DNA from: JAGPCH01 sp039810605
GTDB lineage: Bacteria > Bacteroidota > Ignavibacteria > Tepidaquicellales > Tepidaquicellaceae
NCBI GenBank assembly: GCA_039810605.1
Contig: JBDHXH010000056.1
Location: forward strand, 1 to 19,436
DNA length: 19,436 nt
Reading direction: 5' to 3'
Position 1 is the first letter of the stretch. Every line of letters begins with the position of its first letter. Under the pieces are notes generated by a model, which had not been told where the DNA came from, made no database searches, and saw only the letters and a program-made list of their open reading frames with translations. This document shows positions 1 through 7,351 of this stretch, in pieces. The position numbers and the translations under genes were made by a program.

Positions 1-269
1 ACCGAGAATGAAATTACTGCAACATAGAGGAGAGTCCTTAATATAAGTGTGACGGAGAAACGAAGTCTTTTGAATCTGTCAACGAATACGAAGTACTCGA
101 AAATTCCGATTGTGAAAGTGATAAGGAAGCCGATGATAACCGCCTTTATTGTTCTGACAAATGTGAATTCAAAAGCGACAGCAGAAAAAATTATTGCAAC
201 TGAAATTCCAATTGCAGAGATAATCAGAACAGACTTAAATCGGTTTCTCTTTTTTGATGAAGTCTTCAC
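1..269 (-). CDS. Membrane protein, N-terminal part only; possible class III adenylate/guanylate cyclase
   Basis: On the minus strand a GTG codon at 269-267 opens a frame that stays open to the window edge (about 89 residues). An in-frame stop lies six codons upstream, so GTG is the only ordinary start. The translation begins with a basic stretch (KTSSKKRNRFK) and then has about three hydrophobic segments separated by short charged turns such as VDRFKRLRF. This layout resembles the multi-span N-terminal anchor that precedes the catalytic domain in some membrane class III cyclases. That assignment is from memory of the family, and the catalytic part lies outside the window. It is co-directional with the two Omp85 genes, 62 bases after the first one ends, so it could share their transcript. 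A plus-strand reading frame over the same bases looks like its shadow. It could equally be another multi-span membrane protein. Confidence 0.45.
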   Translation of the reverse strand, partial: MKTSSKKRNRFKSVLIISAIGISVAIIFSAVAFEFTFVRTIKAVIIGFLITFTIGIFEYFVFVDRFKRLRFSVTLILRTLLYVAVISFS

Positions 270-331
270 GGTAATGGAAAAACGTTATTGATGTTTCATC
301 GGATTGTAATGGATTTGATCTTTCAAATTGA

Positions 332-2851
332 TCAGAGAAAGAAAGCGCTTCCGAAAAAGAATTTATATCCTTCATCAGATTTTGCAACTGTGAATCCCGC
401 ATTTAGCATCCTGTTGAGATAGGATATCCAGACTGAAGTGCCGAAAGACGAGTGCCATCTCTTAGATGTCTCTCCGGAAAGATAGACTCTTCCTGCTCCG
501 CCAAAGAATGACAAGCCGAACATCCCGGGTATTATAAGATTTATTCTGCCTATTCTCCATCTTGCTTCTGTTTGTCCCACGACGACTCCGTCTCCTGCGA
601 ATCTCTCCCTCGAAAATCCTTTCAAAGAATTTGCCCCTCCGAGGAACATTGATTCATAGAATGGATAATTCCCCCAGACCTTTCCTCCCGCACCTCTGAA
701 GCAAAATGTGAAACCTTTGACAGTATCAGTCGAAACATAAGCCCGCAAATCAACACCTGCTTTTCCGAAACCAAAATTATTTAGGAAAATGTTGGGAGTG
801 AAATTTCCGAGTATCCTGCAGTAAAGTCCTTTATATGGTTCGCCTTCATTGTCACGTGTATCATACGTGAGCGCAGAGTTCAGCCCTGCGAAATGTATCT
901 TGCCGATGCCGTAAGTTTGCGGATTCTGGCCGAGGTATGTATTCTGATTGTAGCTGACATCGGAATACTTATAGAATGGCGCAATTGAAAAAGAAAATTT
1001 TTTTAACGCAGGATATTCGAAAAGGGGACTGACAAAAACCAATTCTTGTCCGACTTTATAAAAATCACCGGCATCAAGATTTTTGTCGAGAGGTGTTTCA
1101 TTACCTTCTCCGAAAAATCTCTTTATTGCAAGTTCAGTTTTCTGAATATCTAGAAACACTCTCGTGTTTTTTATCAATGAAAAGAATTCTCCTGTGTATT
1201 TTATACTGTAGCTTTTAGCATTGAAAGCGTAGCTTCCTATCAGAGACATTCTATATGAATACGGTTTGACGCCATAGTCATACTTGTAAAGTATTGGACC
1301 TCCTCCGATTATTAATCCGTCGTCTGTATTGTATCCGAATCCCGGACCAAATCTCCAGTCATATCCTCTGTCTTCATTTGCGGGTTCAAATCTCTCTTTG
1401 GGATTGTTTGCCGGTCTGATGTCTCTTTCAATGTCAACTTCATCCGGTTCGTTAATTTTTATTTTTGATTTATCGCCAATTGCAATTACATCAATGCTAC
1501 TTGTTCCATTTCCGTGAACGTTAAATTTCTTTGTGCCCTTGTTAGTATAAATTCTGATTTCACCGGTTGCATCGTCATCGAAAGTTCTGCTGAAGAACGG
1601 TTCTCCTTCTTTTACCCCTGTGTTCTTATCCATCTTGAACATTTCAATCTTGAGTTTTCCATCTGCAATTCGATTGATGTCAATGTATTCATTCTTGTTG
1701 CTTCCGAAAATGTCCACAGTTTCATTTATCAATTCATAAAATTCATCGGAGGCTTCCTTCAATTTATCGCGGCGGGATCTTATCATTTCTTCGAGTCTCT
1801 TTCCTTCCATCTTATACCATTCAGCCGGCATTCTCATTACGGCGTCTCTTATGACTCCATCAGTGATTTTCTTCTGTATCACCTTCGTCAGCGAATCATA
1901 AGCTTTCTGCGGGACACCGGGAAGAAATCTTCTGTCAACATATCTGCCGTTAAAGGATAAGTCATAAATCTTCGGATAATCTTTACTGTATCCTTCTATC
2001 TGCGTAATGGATTCTCCGACAATATACGGAAGAAATCCGTCATAAAGACAAAATGCCTGATCACGGTCGCGAGGTATCGGTCTGTAAATTGTCTTTCCAT
2101 CCTGCTTGTAACCTGCCCATAACCATTGGTCAGAGTGTCTGTCCCAATCTCCGATCATCAAATCGAATAATCTTGCTTTGAGGAAATCAACTTTATCAAC
2201 CTGGTTGTCATCGCTCTTCTCAAGCTTTTCATAAAGTTTAAATGAATTCACGATCTTATCAGATTCGCCAAAACCTTTTTCTCCGTCTGATCCGTCATCA
2301 GGATTTTCTTCAAACGTACCCAAAACATTTGCAAACTCATTTCTGAATTCACCAAGTCGCGGATCATCAGGCAAGACTACTGCAATAGGTTCTGCGTTGA
2401 GTATTCCAAGCTGATTAAGCATCGGTGCAACAATCAGAGCCGATAAAGGATGTGAAGTACTGATCTGATCTTTGAATGCGTCAGCGAATATAGATTCCTG
2501 AAGGTCGGGAGGGAGAATTCTCCGAGGATCTTTGTCTATAGATCGGAATTTATATTTCTTTCCGTCATTGCCTTTGAAACGAAGTGACTTTGTCTGAAGA
2601 CCTCCGCCTCTCTTGTATGGGGTCAGTCCGCCGGCATATTTGTTTAAATCAATTACATTTACTTCAAAGGGTGTTGTCCAGAGATCCCTCCAATGAGAGC
2701 CGAGAAAAACTTCCGTGAGACCGCTTCGGTCATATTCCTTACCTGCGGTTACTTTGACTTTTCCCGAAAAAAACTTTGAAGAGTCAGATTGAGAATGAGA
2801 GGTAGTTGCATTAATGAAAATGTAAAGCAGGATTACAATTGCTAACTTCAT
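332..2851 (-). CDS. Omp85/surface-antigen outer-membrane protein with kinase-like N-terminal domain (paralog 1)
   Basis: This is an 839-residue outer-membrane protein. I start it at the ATG at 2851, which gives a clean signal peptide (MKLAIVILLYIFINATTSHS). A TTG start at 2905 would add 18 residues ahead of that peptide. Residues about 50-420 form a globular domain. It has a GxQxK motif (GGGLQTKSLRF, about 82-92), DGKKYKFRS (96-104), GDWDRHSDQW (234-243) and PRDRDQAF (260-267). These resemble the glycine loop, catalytic loop and metal-binding Asp of HipA/Fam20-like kinases (inference). D237 would be the catalytic Asp and D264 the DFG-Asp equivalent. Q242 sits where HipA has Asn. From about residue 500 to the end is a bacterial surface-antigen barrel with an LKGF motif (743-746) matching the Omp85 VRGF/Y lid motif. 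A paralog lies 67 bases upstream. Such proteins are often annotated only as BamA/TamA family; the role is unknown. Confidence 0.85.
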   Translation of the reverse strand: MKLAIVILLYIFINATTSHSQSDSSKFFSGKVKVTAGKEYDRSGLTEVFLGSHWRDLWTTPFEVNVIDLNKYAGGLTPYKRGGGLQTKSLRFKGNDGKKYKFRSIDKDPRRILPPDLQESIFADAFKDQISTSHPLSALIVAPMLNQLGILNAEPIAVVLPDDPRLGEFRNEFANVLGTFEENPDDGSDGEKGFGESDKIVNSFKLYEKLEKSDDNQVDKVDFLKARLFDLMIGDWDRHSDQWLWAGYKQDGKTIYRPIPRDRDQAFCLYDGFLPYIVGESITQIEGYSKDYPKIYDLSFNGRYVDRRFLPGVPQKAYDSLTKVIQKKITDGVIRDAVMRMPAEWYKMEGKRLEEMIRSRRDKLKEASDEFYELINETVDIFGSNKNEYIDINRIADGKLKIEMFKMDKNTGVKEGEPFFSRTFDDDATGEIRIYTNKGTKKFNVHGNGTSSIDVIAIGDKSKIKINEPDEVDIERDIRPANNPKERFEPANEDRGYDWRFGPGFGYNTDDGLIIGGGPILYKYDYGVKPYSYRMSLIGSYAFNAKSYSIKYTGEFFSLIKNTRVFLDIQKTELAIKRFFGEGNETPLDKNLDAGDFYKVGQELVFVSPLFEYPALKKFSFSIAPFYKYSDVSYNQNTYLGQNPQTYGIGKIHFAGLNSALTYDTRDNEGEPYKGLYCRILGNFTPNIFLNNFGFGKAGVDLRAYVSTDTVKGFTFCFRGAGGKVWGNYPFYESMFLGGANSLKGFSRERFAGDGVVVGQTEARWRIGRINLIIPGMFGLSFFGGAGRVYLSGETSKRWHSSFGTSVWISYLNRMLNAGFTVAKSDEGYKFFFGSAFFL

Positions 2852-2918
2852 AAAACTCAAGATAAGATTGATGATTTTGGAATTGCAATTACTCACGACT
2901 TTCAATTCAGAAATTGAT

Positions 2919-5495
2919 TCAGATTCCCAATCCGAATGTAAAATAATATTTTGTTAGTTCCGGAGATCGCGCAACATAGAAATTCATCACAACTGTGTTA
3001 AGTATTTCAAACCAGACTCCTCCTCCATAAGTACTATGCCATTTCTTTGAATCCTGATATCCTGCGAAAACTCTGCCCGCATCGCTCAACGCCGATATTC
3101 CAAGCGTGCCCGGAAGAAGCAAATTAAGTGAAGCAAGTTTTATCCTCAATTCGGATTGACCAAACAAAGATGCATCTCCCTGAAATCTTTCCCGCGAGTA
3201 ACCTCGCAGATTTTTTAAACCTCCGATTGTTGCAGCCTCGAAAAACGGATACGTGCCGAATATATTTTCCCCGCCGGCTCGAAGCATGAGGTTAAATTCG
3301 GTAAATGTTTTCAAGGTGAAGTATGCATAGGCATCAGCACATACTTTTGTAAAGTCATACTTATAATTGACAAGCTTCGGGAAATATTCAACATAGGATT
3401 GAACATAGTAACCTTTTTTAGGAAACAATGAACTGCTGCGGGTATCGTAAAGCAATCCTGCCGCAAATGACATGCCGTTAATCTTTCCGATTCCGTAAGG
3501 TTTTTCCTGACCAACAAGCGTATTGTCTGTAAGTTTTACATCAGACATTCTATACGCAAACGATGTCTGAAACTTTAACTGCTTTGCAATATCAAACGTA
3601 ATGACCGGACGAAATACAAAGTTTCCCTGATTGGTTTTATAAAAACCATTATCGGCAAGACTCTGCTCACGTGTGCTCTCATTTCCAATGCCGTAATAAC
3701 GATTGAAATCGAGCTGGCTTGCTCCTAGATAAAACTGCACGCGTGCATTATGAATGAGTTTGTTAAAGTCTCCGTAAAACTTGAAATCATAGTCCTTCGA
3801 AGTTGTCGCATAAGCTCCGGTCAACTGAAGATAGTATAAATATGGAACAGCTCTGAAACCATATTTTACAAAACTTGGACCGCCTCCGATTATCCAGCCA
3901 TCATCTGAATTGAAATTAAGAACTGGCGCAAATGCCCAGAATCCATACCTGTCATCCGATGACGGCTCGTATCTGTCAACGAGTTTTTTGGGAACATCGG
4001 ATTTATCATCATTGAAATAAATCGAACCCGAAGACTTGATCCTTGTGCCTGCATCACTGTCGTAGAATTTTATTTTAGCGCCGGAGTTGTTAATCAAAGT
4101 ATCATTCCCCGGTCCACCGATAATTCTTAGAAGAATGCAGTTATCTGCTTTACCTTTAATGGAGATATTGTCATTCTTTCCAAGCATATTCAAGCGGATT
4201 TCATGCGTTTGATTACTGTTGAAGATGCGATTGTAATACGGTTGCTTTTTTCTTTTGCCGGTATGTTTGTCCTTCTCAAACAAACTTACTTCGATTTGCT
4301 TTTCATCAATGATATTAATGTCGGCAAGTTCATCCTTGTTGCTTCCGTAAACATCTACAACATCAGAATATAGCGAATAAAAATCATCGGCAGCTTCATT
4401 TAGATTATCTCTCCTTTTTTTAAGCATGTTTAAAAGAGTATTGCCTTTCTTTGCAAACATTTCCGGAGGCATTTGTCTGACAGCTCCGAGCAATACTTCG
4501 TCAGTAAGTCTTGATTTCAAAAAATTTGAAATTGAGTCCCAGTCTTTCTTGTCGAGTTCATTCAGGAATCTTCTGTCGAGATGTCTTCCTGACCAGGTGA
4601 GTTCTACAATTCTCGGATAGTCTTCGCTGAAGCCAACGAGAGAATGAGCAAGCCATCCGGAAACAGTCGGAACCAGTCCGTCATATCTTCCAAAGGCATA
4701 GTCTCTGTCCCGCGGGATTGGCTTCCAGATTTGCTTTCCGCCATCTTTGTAACCTGCCCATTGCCATTGACCTGCGTGTCTGTCGCGGTCGCCAAGAAAA
4801 ACATCCATAAGTCGTGCTTTGAGAAATTCTTTCTGATCAACTTGCTCATCGTTGTCTTTTTCCGCCACTTCAAAAATATCAAACCCGTTTATGACCTTGT
4901 CGGCGCCGGCAAAATTATTTTTGTATTTCTTTCCCGCGCGGGGATTTAGTTCAATCACTCCAAGCACATCGCCAAATTCTTTTTGAAAAACGCCAAGGGA
5001 ATTATCGTTCGGGAGGATGACAAGATTTGGTTCAACGGAAAGGATATTCGTCGCTTTCATCAAAGGGTAAGTTATGAGTGAAGAACCAGGCAGTCCAATG
5101 CTTACCTGATCCTGAAGCAAGTCCGCATAATAAGAGTTCTGCCATTCAGGCGGAAGGCTGCGTGAAGGATCTTTATCAACAGAGCGAAATTTATATTCAT
5201 TTCCGTCATTCCCTTTGAATCGAAGTGATTTAGTCTGAAGTCCGCCGCCTTTTTTCATGGGGAAGATTCCTCCGCCAAAGTTCTTCGTGTCAAGGACTTC
5301 AACTTTTATGGGAGTTGTCCATAAGTCACGCCAGTGTTCACCTGCAAAAATTTCACCGAACCAGGATTTGTCATATTTGATTCCCGGTATGACGCGTTTG
5401 TAATGAACATCAGAACTTCTATTTGAAGTATCAGATTGTGTGAAGGAATATTGAAGTGCAGTAATGCAAATGATTATTGTGAATATTATTTTCAT
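2919..5495 (-). CDS. Omp85/surface-antigen outer-membrane protein with kinase-like N-terminal domain (paralog 2)
   Basis: This 858-residue paralog of the downstream gene has the same architecture throughout. A signal peptide (MKIIFTIIICITALQYSFTQ) is followed by GGGLQTKSLRFKGNDG (about 83-98), YKFRSVDKDP (101-110), GDRDRHAGQW (235-244) and PRDRDYAF (261-268). A linker follows, then the C-terminal barrel with LRGY (763-766) as the Omp85 lid motif. The candidate kinase-like residues D238 and D265 are kept, with Q243 at the second metal position as in paralog 1. The Trp of GDWDRH is Arg here. The pair is clearly a tandem duplication that has since diverged widely, so the two copies probably have distinct substrates or partners. 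The ATG at 5495 has no obvious Shine-Dalgarno sequence. The gene follows the lipoprotein gene at 5612-6490 by 116 bases and may be co-transcribed with it or have its own promoter. Confidence 0.87.
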   Translation of the reverse strand: MKIIFTIIICITALQYSFTQSDTSNRSSDVHYKRVIPGIKYDKSWFGEIFAGEHWRDLWTTPIKVEVLDTKNFGGGIFPMKKGGGLQTKSLRFKGNDGNEYKFRSVDKDPSRSLPPEWQNSYYADLLQDQVSIGLPGSSLITYPLMKATNILSVEPNLVILPNDNSLGVFQKEFGDVLGVIELNPRAGKKYKNNFAGADKVINGFDIFEVAEKDNDEQVDQKEFLKARLMDVFLGDRDRHAGQWQWAGYKDGGKQIWKPIPRDRDYAFGRYDGLVPTVSGWLAHSLVGFSEDYPRIVELTWSGRHLDRRFLNELDKKDWDSISNFLKSRLTDEVLLGAVRQMPPEMFAKKGNTLLNMLKKRRDNLNEAADDFYSLYSDVVDVYGSNKDELADINIIDEKQIEVSLFEKDKHTGKRKKQPYYNRIFNSNQTHEIRLNMLGKNDNISIKGKADNCILLRIIGGPGNDTLINNSGAKIKFYDSDAGTRIKSSGSIYFNDDKSDVPKKLVDRYEPSSDDRYGFWAFAPVLNFNSDDGWIIGGGPSFVKYGFRAVPYLYYLQLTGAYATTSKDYDFKFYGDFNKLIHNARVQFYLGASQLDFNRYYGIGNESTREQSLADNGFYKTNQGNFVFRPVITFDIAKQLKFQTSFAYRMSDVKLTDNTLVGQEKPYGIGKINGMSFAAGLLYDTRSSSLFPKKGYYVQSYVEYFPKLVNYKYDFTKVCADAYAYFTLKTFTEFNLMLRAGGENIFGTYPFFEAATIGGLKNLRGYSRERFQGDASLFGQSELRIKLASLNLLLPGTLGISALSDAGRVFAGYQDSKKWHSTYGGGVWFEILNTVVMNFYVARSPELTKYYFTFGLGI

Positions 5496-5611
5496 TCAAT
5501 AATATTTTTTAAGAATATACAGATCTGATAAATTCCGATGATTCACACAGCGCTATCTCATATCCCCCGATTCTAAGTCAGCGTATTTGCGGGTAATTCA
5601 ATTGATGTAAA

Positions 5612-6490
5612 TTAATGATAAGGATAGACTACAATATTTCCGGGTTTATTTTCATTGCTTATAAACATGTTATAATCCCTGTCAAATGCGATGCCTTCGG
5701 GTTGCGAGTGAACAGACTTTGGAAGTTCATGCCGTCCCAATATTTTTCCATCCTTGGAAATTTCAATAATCTCGTTTCCGTTAGCGGCAATGATGAAGAA
5801 CGTGCCTGAAACGGGATGCCTTTGAATTCCTGACGGATTGAAAATTTTTCCGATGTCTTTGACTGCAATTAGAAATCTTGGAGTCGTGTTGAGTTTCAGA
5901 TTCTCAAGTGAGAAAAAATAAACAGCTTTGTCTTCATTGTCGCCTGTTCCCGATGCTCCTTTGCAGGCAAGAAGAAGCGAGTTGCTTTCGGGATCATAGC
6001 AAAGACCTTCGACATCATTTGAGTGATTTAATTCTGTCTTATGAATTGTATATTTTACTCTCGAGTTATTTTCTCCTTCTTCAAATTCATAAATATCTCC
6101 CGAGCTCTTAAGCAGATAAAATTTCCCGTTAGCATAGGTTATGTCTTCAAAATCTTCCATTACCGGGAGGTCTCCGAGTGAAAATCTCTTGATGATGTCA
6201 CCGTTGTTCATGTCAATCTGAAATATGATCCCTTTCTCATCGTTATGAGCAAAGAGTCTGTTATCGGGAGTGATAGTCATTCCGGATATTTCTTTTAAAT
6301 CGGAAGGAAGTTCTATAATGCGGGGAGATTCAGAACCGAGGTCATACTTTGATAACATTGAATTGGAATCAACAACATTATTCTTTTCTGATTTCTTCTG
6401 TCCGGAAACACTTTTCTTATGATTTGAACATGAAAGCAGGTTCAGAAAGATGACTGAACCAAGGAGAAATTTTAGAATGATAGTATTCAT
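5612..6490 (-). CDS. Lipoprotein, SdiA-regulated/YjiK-type beta-propeller
   Basis: This is a 292-residue predicted lipoprotein. The N-terminus MNTIILKFLLGSVIFLNLLSC ends in a lipobox with Cys21 as the expected lipidated residue. A Ser/Lys/Asn-rich linker follows. From about residue 55 the sequence has the repeating pattern of the SdiA-regulated family: LKEISGMTITPDNRLFAHND, then MEDFEDITYANGKFYLL, HSNDVEGLCYDPESNSLL, NPSGIQRHPVSGTFFII and SQPEGIAFDRDYNMFISNEN. Each block resembles one propeller blade. The family is a calcium-binding six-bladed propeller of unclear function; nothing here implies quorum sensing. The ATG at 6490 is preceded by AT-rich sequence without a Shine-Dalgarno match. The gene points the same way as the Omp85 pair and is probably exported to the envelope alongside them. 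Confidence 0.85.
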   Translation of the reverse strand: MNTIILKFLLGSVIFLNLLSCSNHKKSVSGQKKSEKNNVVDSNSMLSKYDLGSESPRIIELPSDLKEISGMTITPDNRLFAHNDEKGIIFQIDMNNGDIIKRFSLGDLPVMEDFEDITYANGKFYLLKSSGDIYEFEEGENNSRVKYTIHKTELNHSNDVEGLCYDPESNSLLLACKGASGTGDNEDKAVYFFSLENLKLNTTPRFLIAVKDIGKIFNPSGIQRHPVSGTFFIIAANGNEIIEISKDGKILGRHELPKSVHSQPEGIAFDRDYNMFISNENKPGNIVVYPYH

Positions 6491-6608
6491 TTAATATTAA
6501 GTTCGGAAATGGAAACAATAAAAACAATTGTTGAATCTGAATCCAAGCAATTCAAAAAACTAAATTATTCGATCTCATACAACTTCTTCAAAAATCGGGA
6601 AAGCTTGA

Positions 6609-7118
6609 CTATGGATACGGACAATGTTCAAAGTACATCTTTCGGAAGTCTTTCCTTACATTGTCCGAATTTGCGTATGGAATAACTCGGGTAACCTCCT
6701 GACCCTGGGCATCGTCGTATTTAATTGTAATATTGAAACTACCTCCAATAGGACTGTCTTCCTTCATAATGTATTTAATGGCGCTCACCGGCAAAGTCAA
6801 TCTTCTGGTCCCCGGTGATGAAGAATTTGTGAAAAGAAAAACCATTGAACATTCAGGACTTGCCCCGGACAGAATTTCAAACAAAAAATCAAGATCAGAA
6901 CTGTCCATAAAGTAAGTATCATCTTTATTTTCTTTGTGCAAAATCAATTTTCCCTTGTTATCAGAATCATTTATCTCAACCGATTTCAAACCCTCAAAAT
7001 CTATGGCCAAAGTTGTGTCAGCATCTGTTCTGAAATTGATTTTGTTAATCTGGGAATGTAAAACGGAAACTGAAGAGTTTAAGGCAAACAGGATTGCAAT
7101 TAAGAAAATATATTTCAT
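6609..7118 (-). CDS. Secreted or periplasmic protein of unknown function
   Basis: This is a 169-residue protein I do not recognise. It has a typical signal peptide (MKYIFLIAILFALNSSVSVL, then HSQ as the likely cleavage region). The mature part of about 147 residues alternates short beta-like segments, for example LAIDFEGLKSVEIND, GKLILHKENKDDTYFMD and SMVFLFTNSSSPGTRRLTLP, and ends in HCPYP. It has two Cys in the mature part (SPECSM and EHCPYP) that could form a disulfide. The gene has its own well-formed promoter (7154-7184) and a plausible ribosome-binding site, AAAGGA, about eight bases before the ATG. It is divergent from the cyclase-ATPase gene, with 233 bases between them. Confidence 0.75.
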   Translation of the reverse strand: MKYIFLIAILFALNSSVSVLHSQINKINFRTDADTTLAIDFEGLKSVEINDSDNKGKLILHKENKDDTYFMDSSDLDFLFEILSGASPECSMVFLFTNSSSPGTRRLTLPVSAIKYIMKEDSPIGGSFNITIKYDDAQGQEVTRVIPYANSDNVRKDFRKMYFEHCPYP

Positions 7119-7153
7119 ATAATTTATCCTTTCAATTTGTTTGGGAGGTTTTG

Positions 7154-7184
7154 CAAAACTAATAATAACAATTCAAACACACAA
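7154..7184 (-). promoter_or_regulatory. Bacteroidota-type promoter for the secreted protein gene
   Basis: On the minus strand TTG (7184-7182) is followed by exactly 20 bases and then TAGTTTTG (7161-7154), matching the TTG / TAnnTTTG (-33/-7) primary promoter known from Bacteroidota. It predicts a transcript start near 7148 and a leader of about 30 bases containing AAAGGA before the ATG at 7118. Confidence 0.55.
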
Positions 7185-7191
7185 CATTAAT

Positions 7192-7212
7192 TCCCGATTG
7201 AGCGGGATTTTT
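7192..7212 (+). terminator. Short GC hairpin followed by T run
   Basis: TCCCG (7192-7196), loop ATTGAG, CGGGA (7203-7207), then TTTTT. This has the form of a weak intrinsic terminator read on the plus strand. There is no plus-strand gene upstream for it to end. It may terminate a short leader or antisense transcript, or belong to the regulatory region of the cyclase gene. The stem is only five pairs. Confidence 0.3.
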
Positions 7213-7240
7213 ATTGTATACACATATTGAAGGGAAAATG

Positions 7241-7282
7241 CGGAGTTGGTTTCTCCGTCATCGCAATTTATCATCGGAGAAA
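7241..7282 (+). promoter_or_regulatory. Three-segment alternative hairpin upstream of the cyclase gene
   Basis: Segment A CGGAG (7241-7245), segment B TTTCTCCG (7250-7257) and segment C CGGAGAAA (7275-7282) are arranged so that B can pair with A (5 pairs, 7-base loop) or with C (8 pairs, 17-base loop), but not both. TTTT follows C. This is the layout of an attenuator or antiterminator. Alternatively, if transcription starts downstream near 7330, these are repeated DNA binding sites with the core CGGAG/CTCCG. Confidence 0.35.
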
Positions 7283-7315
7283 TTTTCATTATTAGAAATA
7301 ACAATCTGAATTATG

Positions 7316-7323
7316 TAAGTTTG
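7316..7323 (+). promoter_or_regulatory. Possible -7 promoter element for the cyclase gene
   Basis: TAAGTTTG fits the TAnnTTTG consensus exactly and lies 28 bases before the ATG at 7352. No TTG stands at the expected -33 position, so this is a half match only. If real, the leader is about 20 bases and the upstream hairpins are not transcribed from it. Confidence 0.3.
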
Positions 7324-7351
7324 TTTCAAATCAAATTCTCCTGCAGGAATT

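Noticed and set aside
49..291. Plus-strand 80-codon frame at the left edge
   Set aside because: It is complementary to the minus-strand membrane protein frame (269 to 1), which has proper hydrophobic segments. The plus-strand product has no recognisable features.
313..328. ATTTGA-TCTT-TCAAAT hairpin after the first Omp85 gene
   Set aside because: Six mostly A-T pairs and no following T run on the minus strand; not a credible terminator.
1514..1960. Plus-strand 148-codon frame inside the first Omp85 gene
   Set aside because: It lies wholly within a well-supported coding region on the other strand and has no domain or start signal.
4604..4949. Overlapping frames on both strands inside the second Omp85 gene
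   Set aside because: They are shadows of the conserved kinase-like domain coding sequence.
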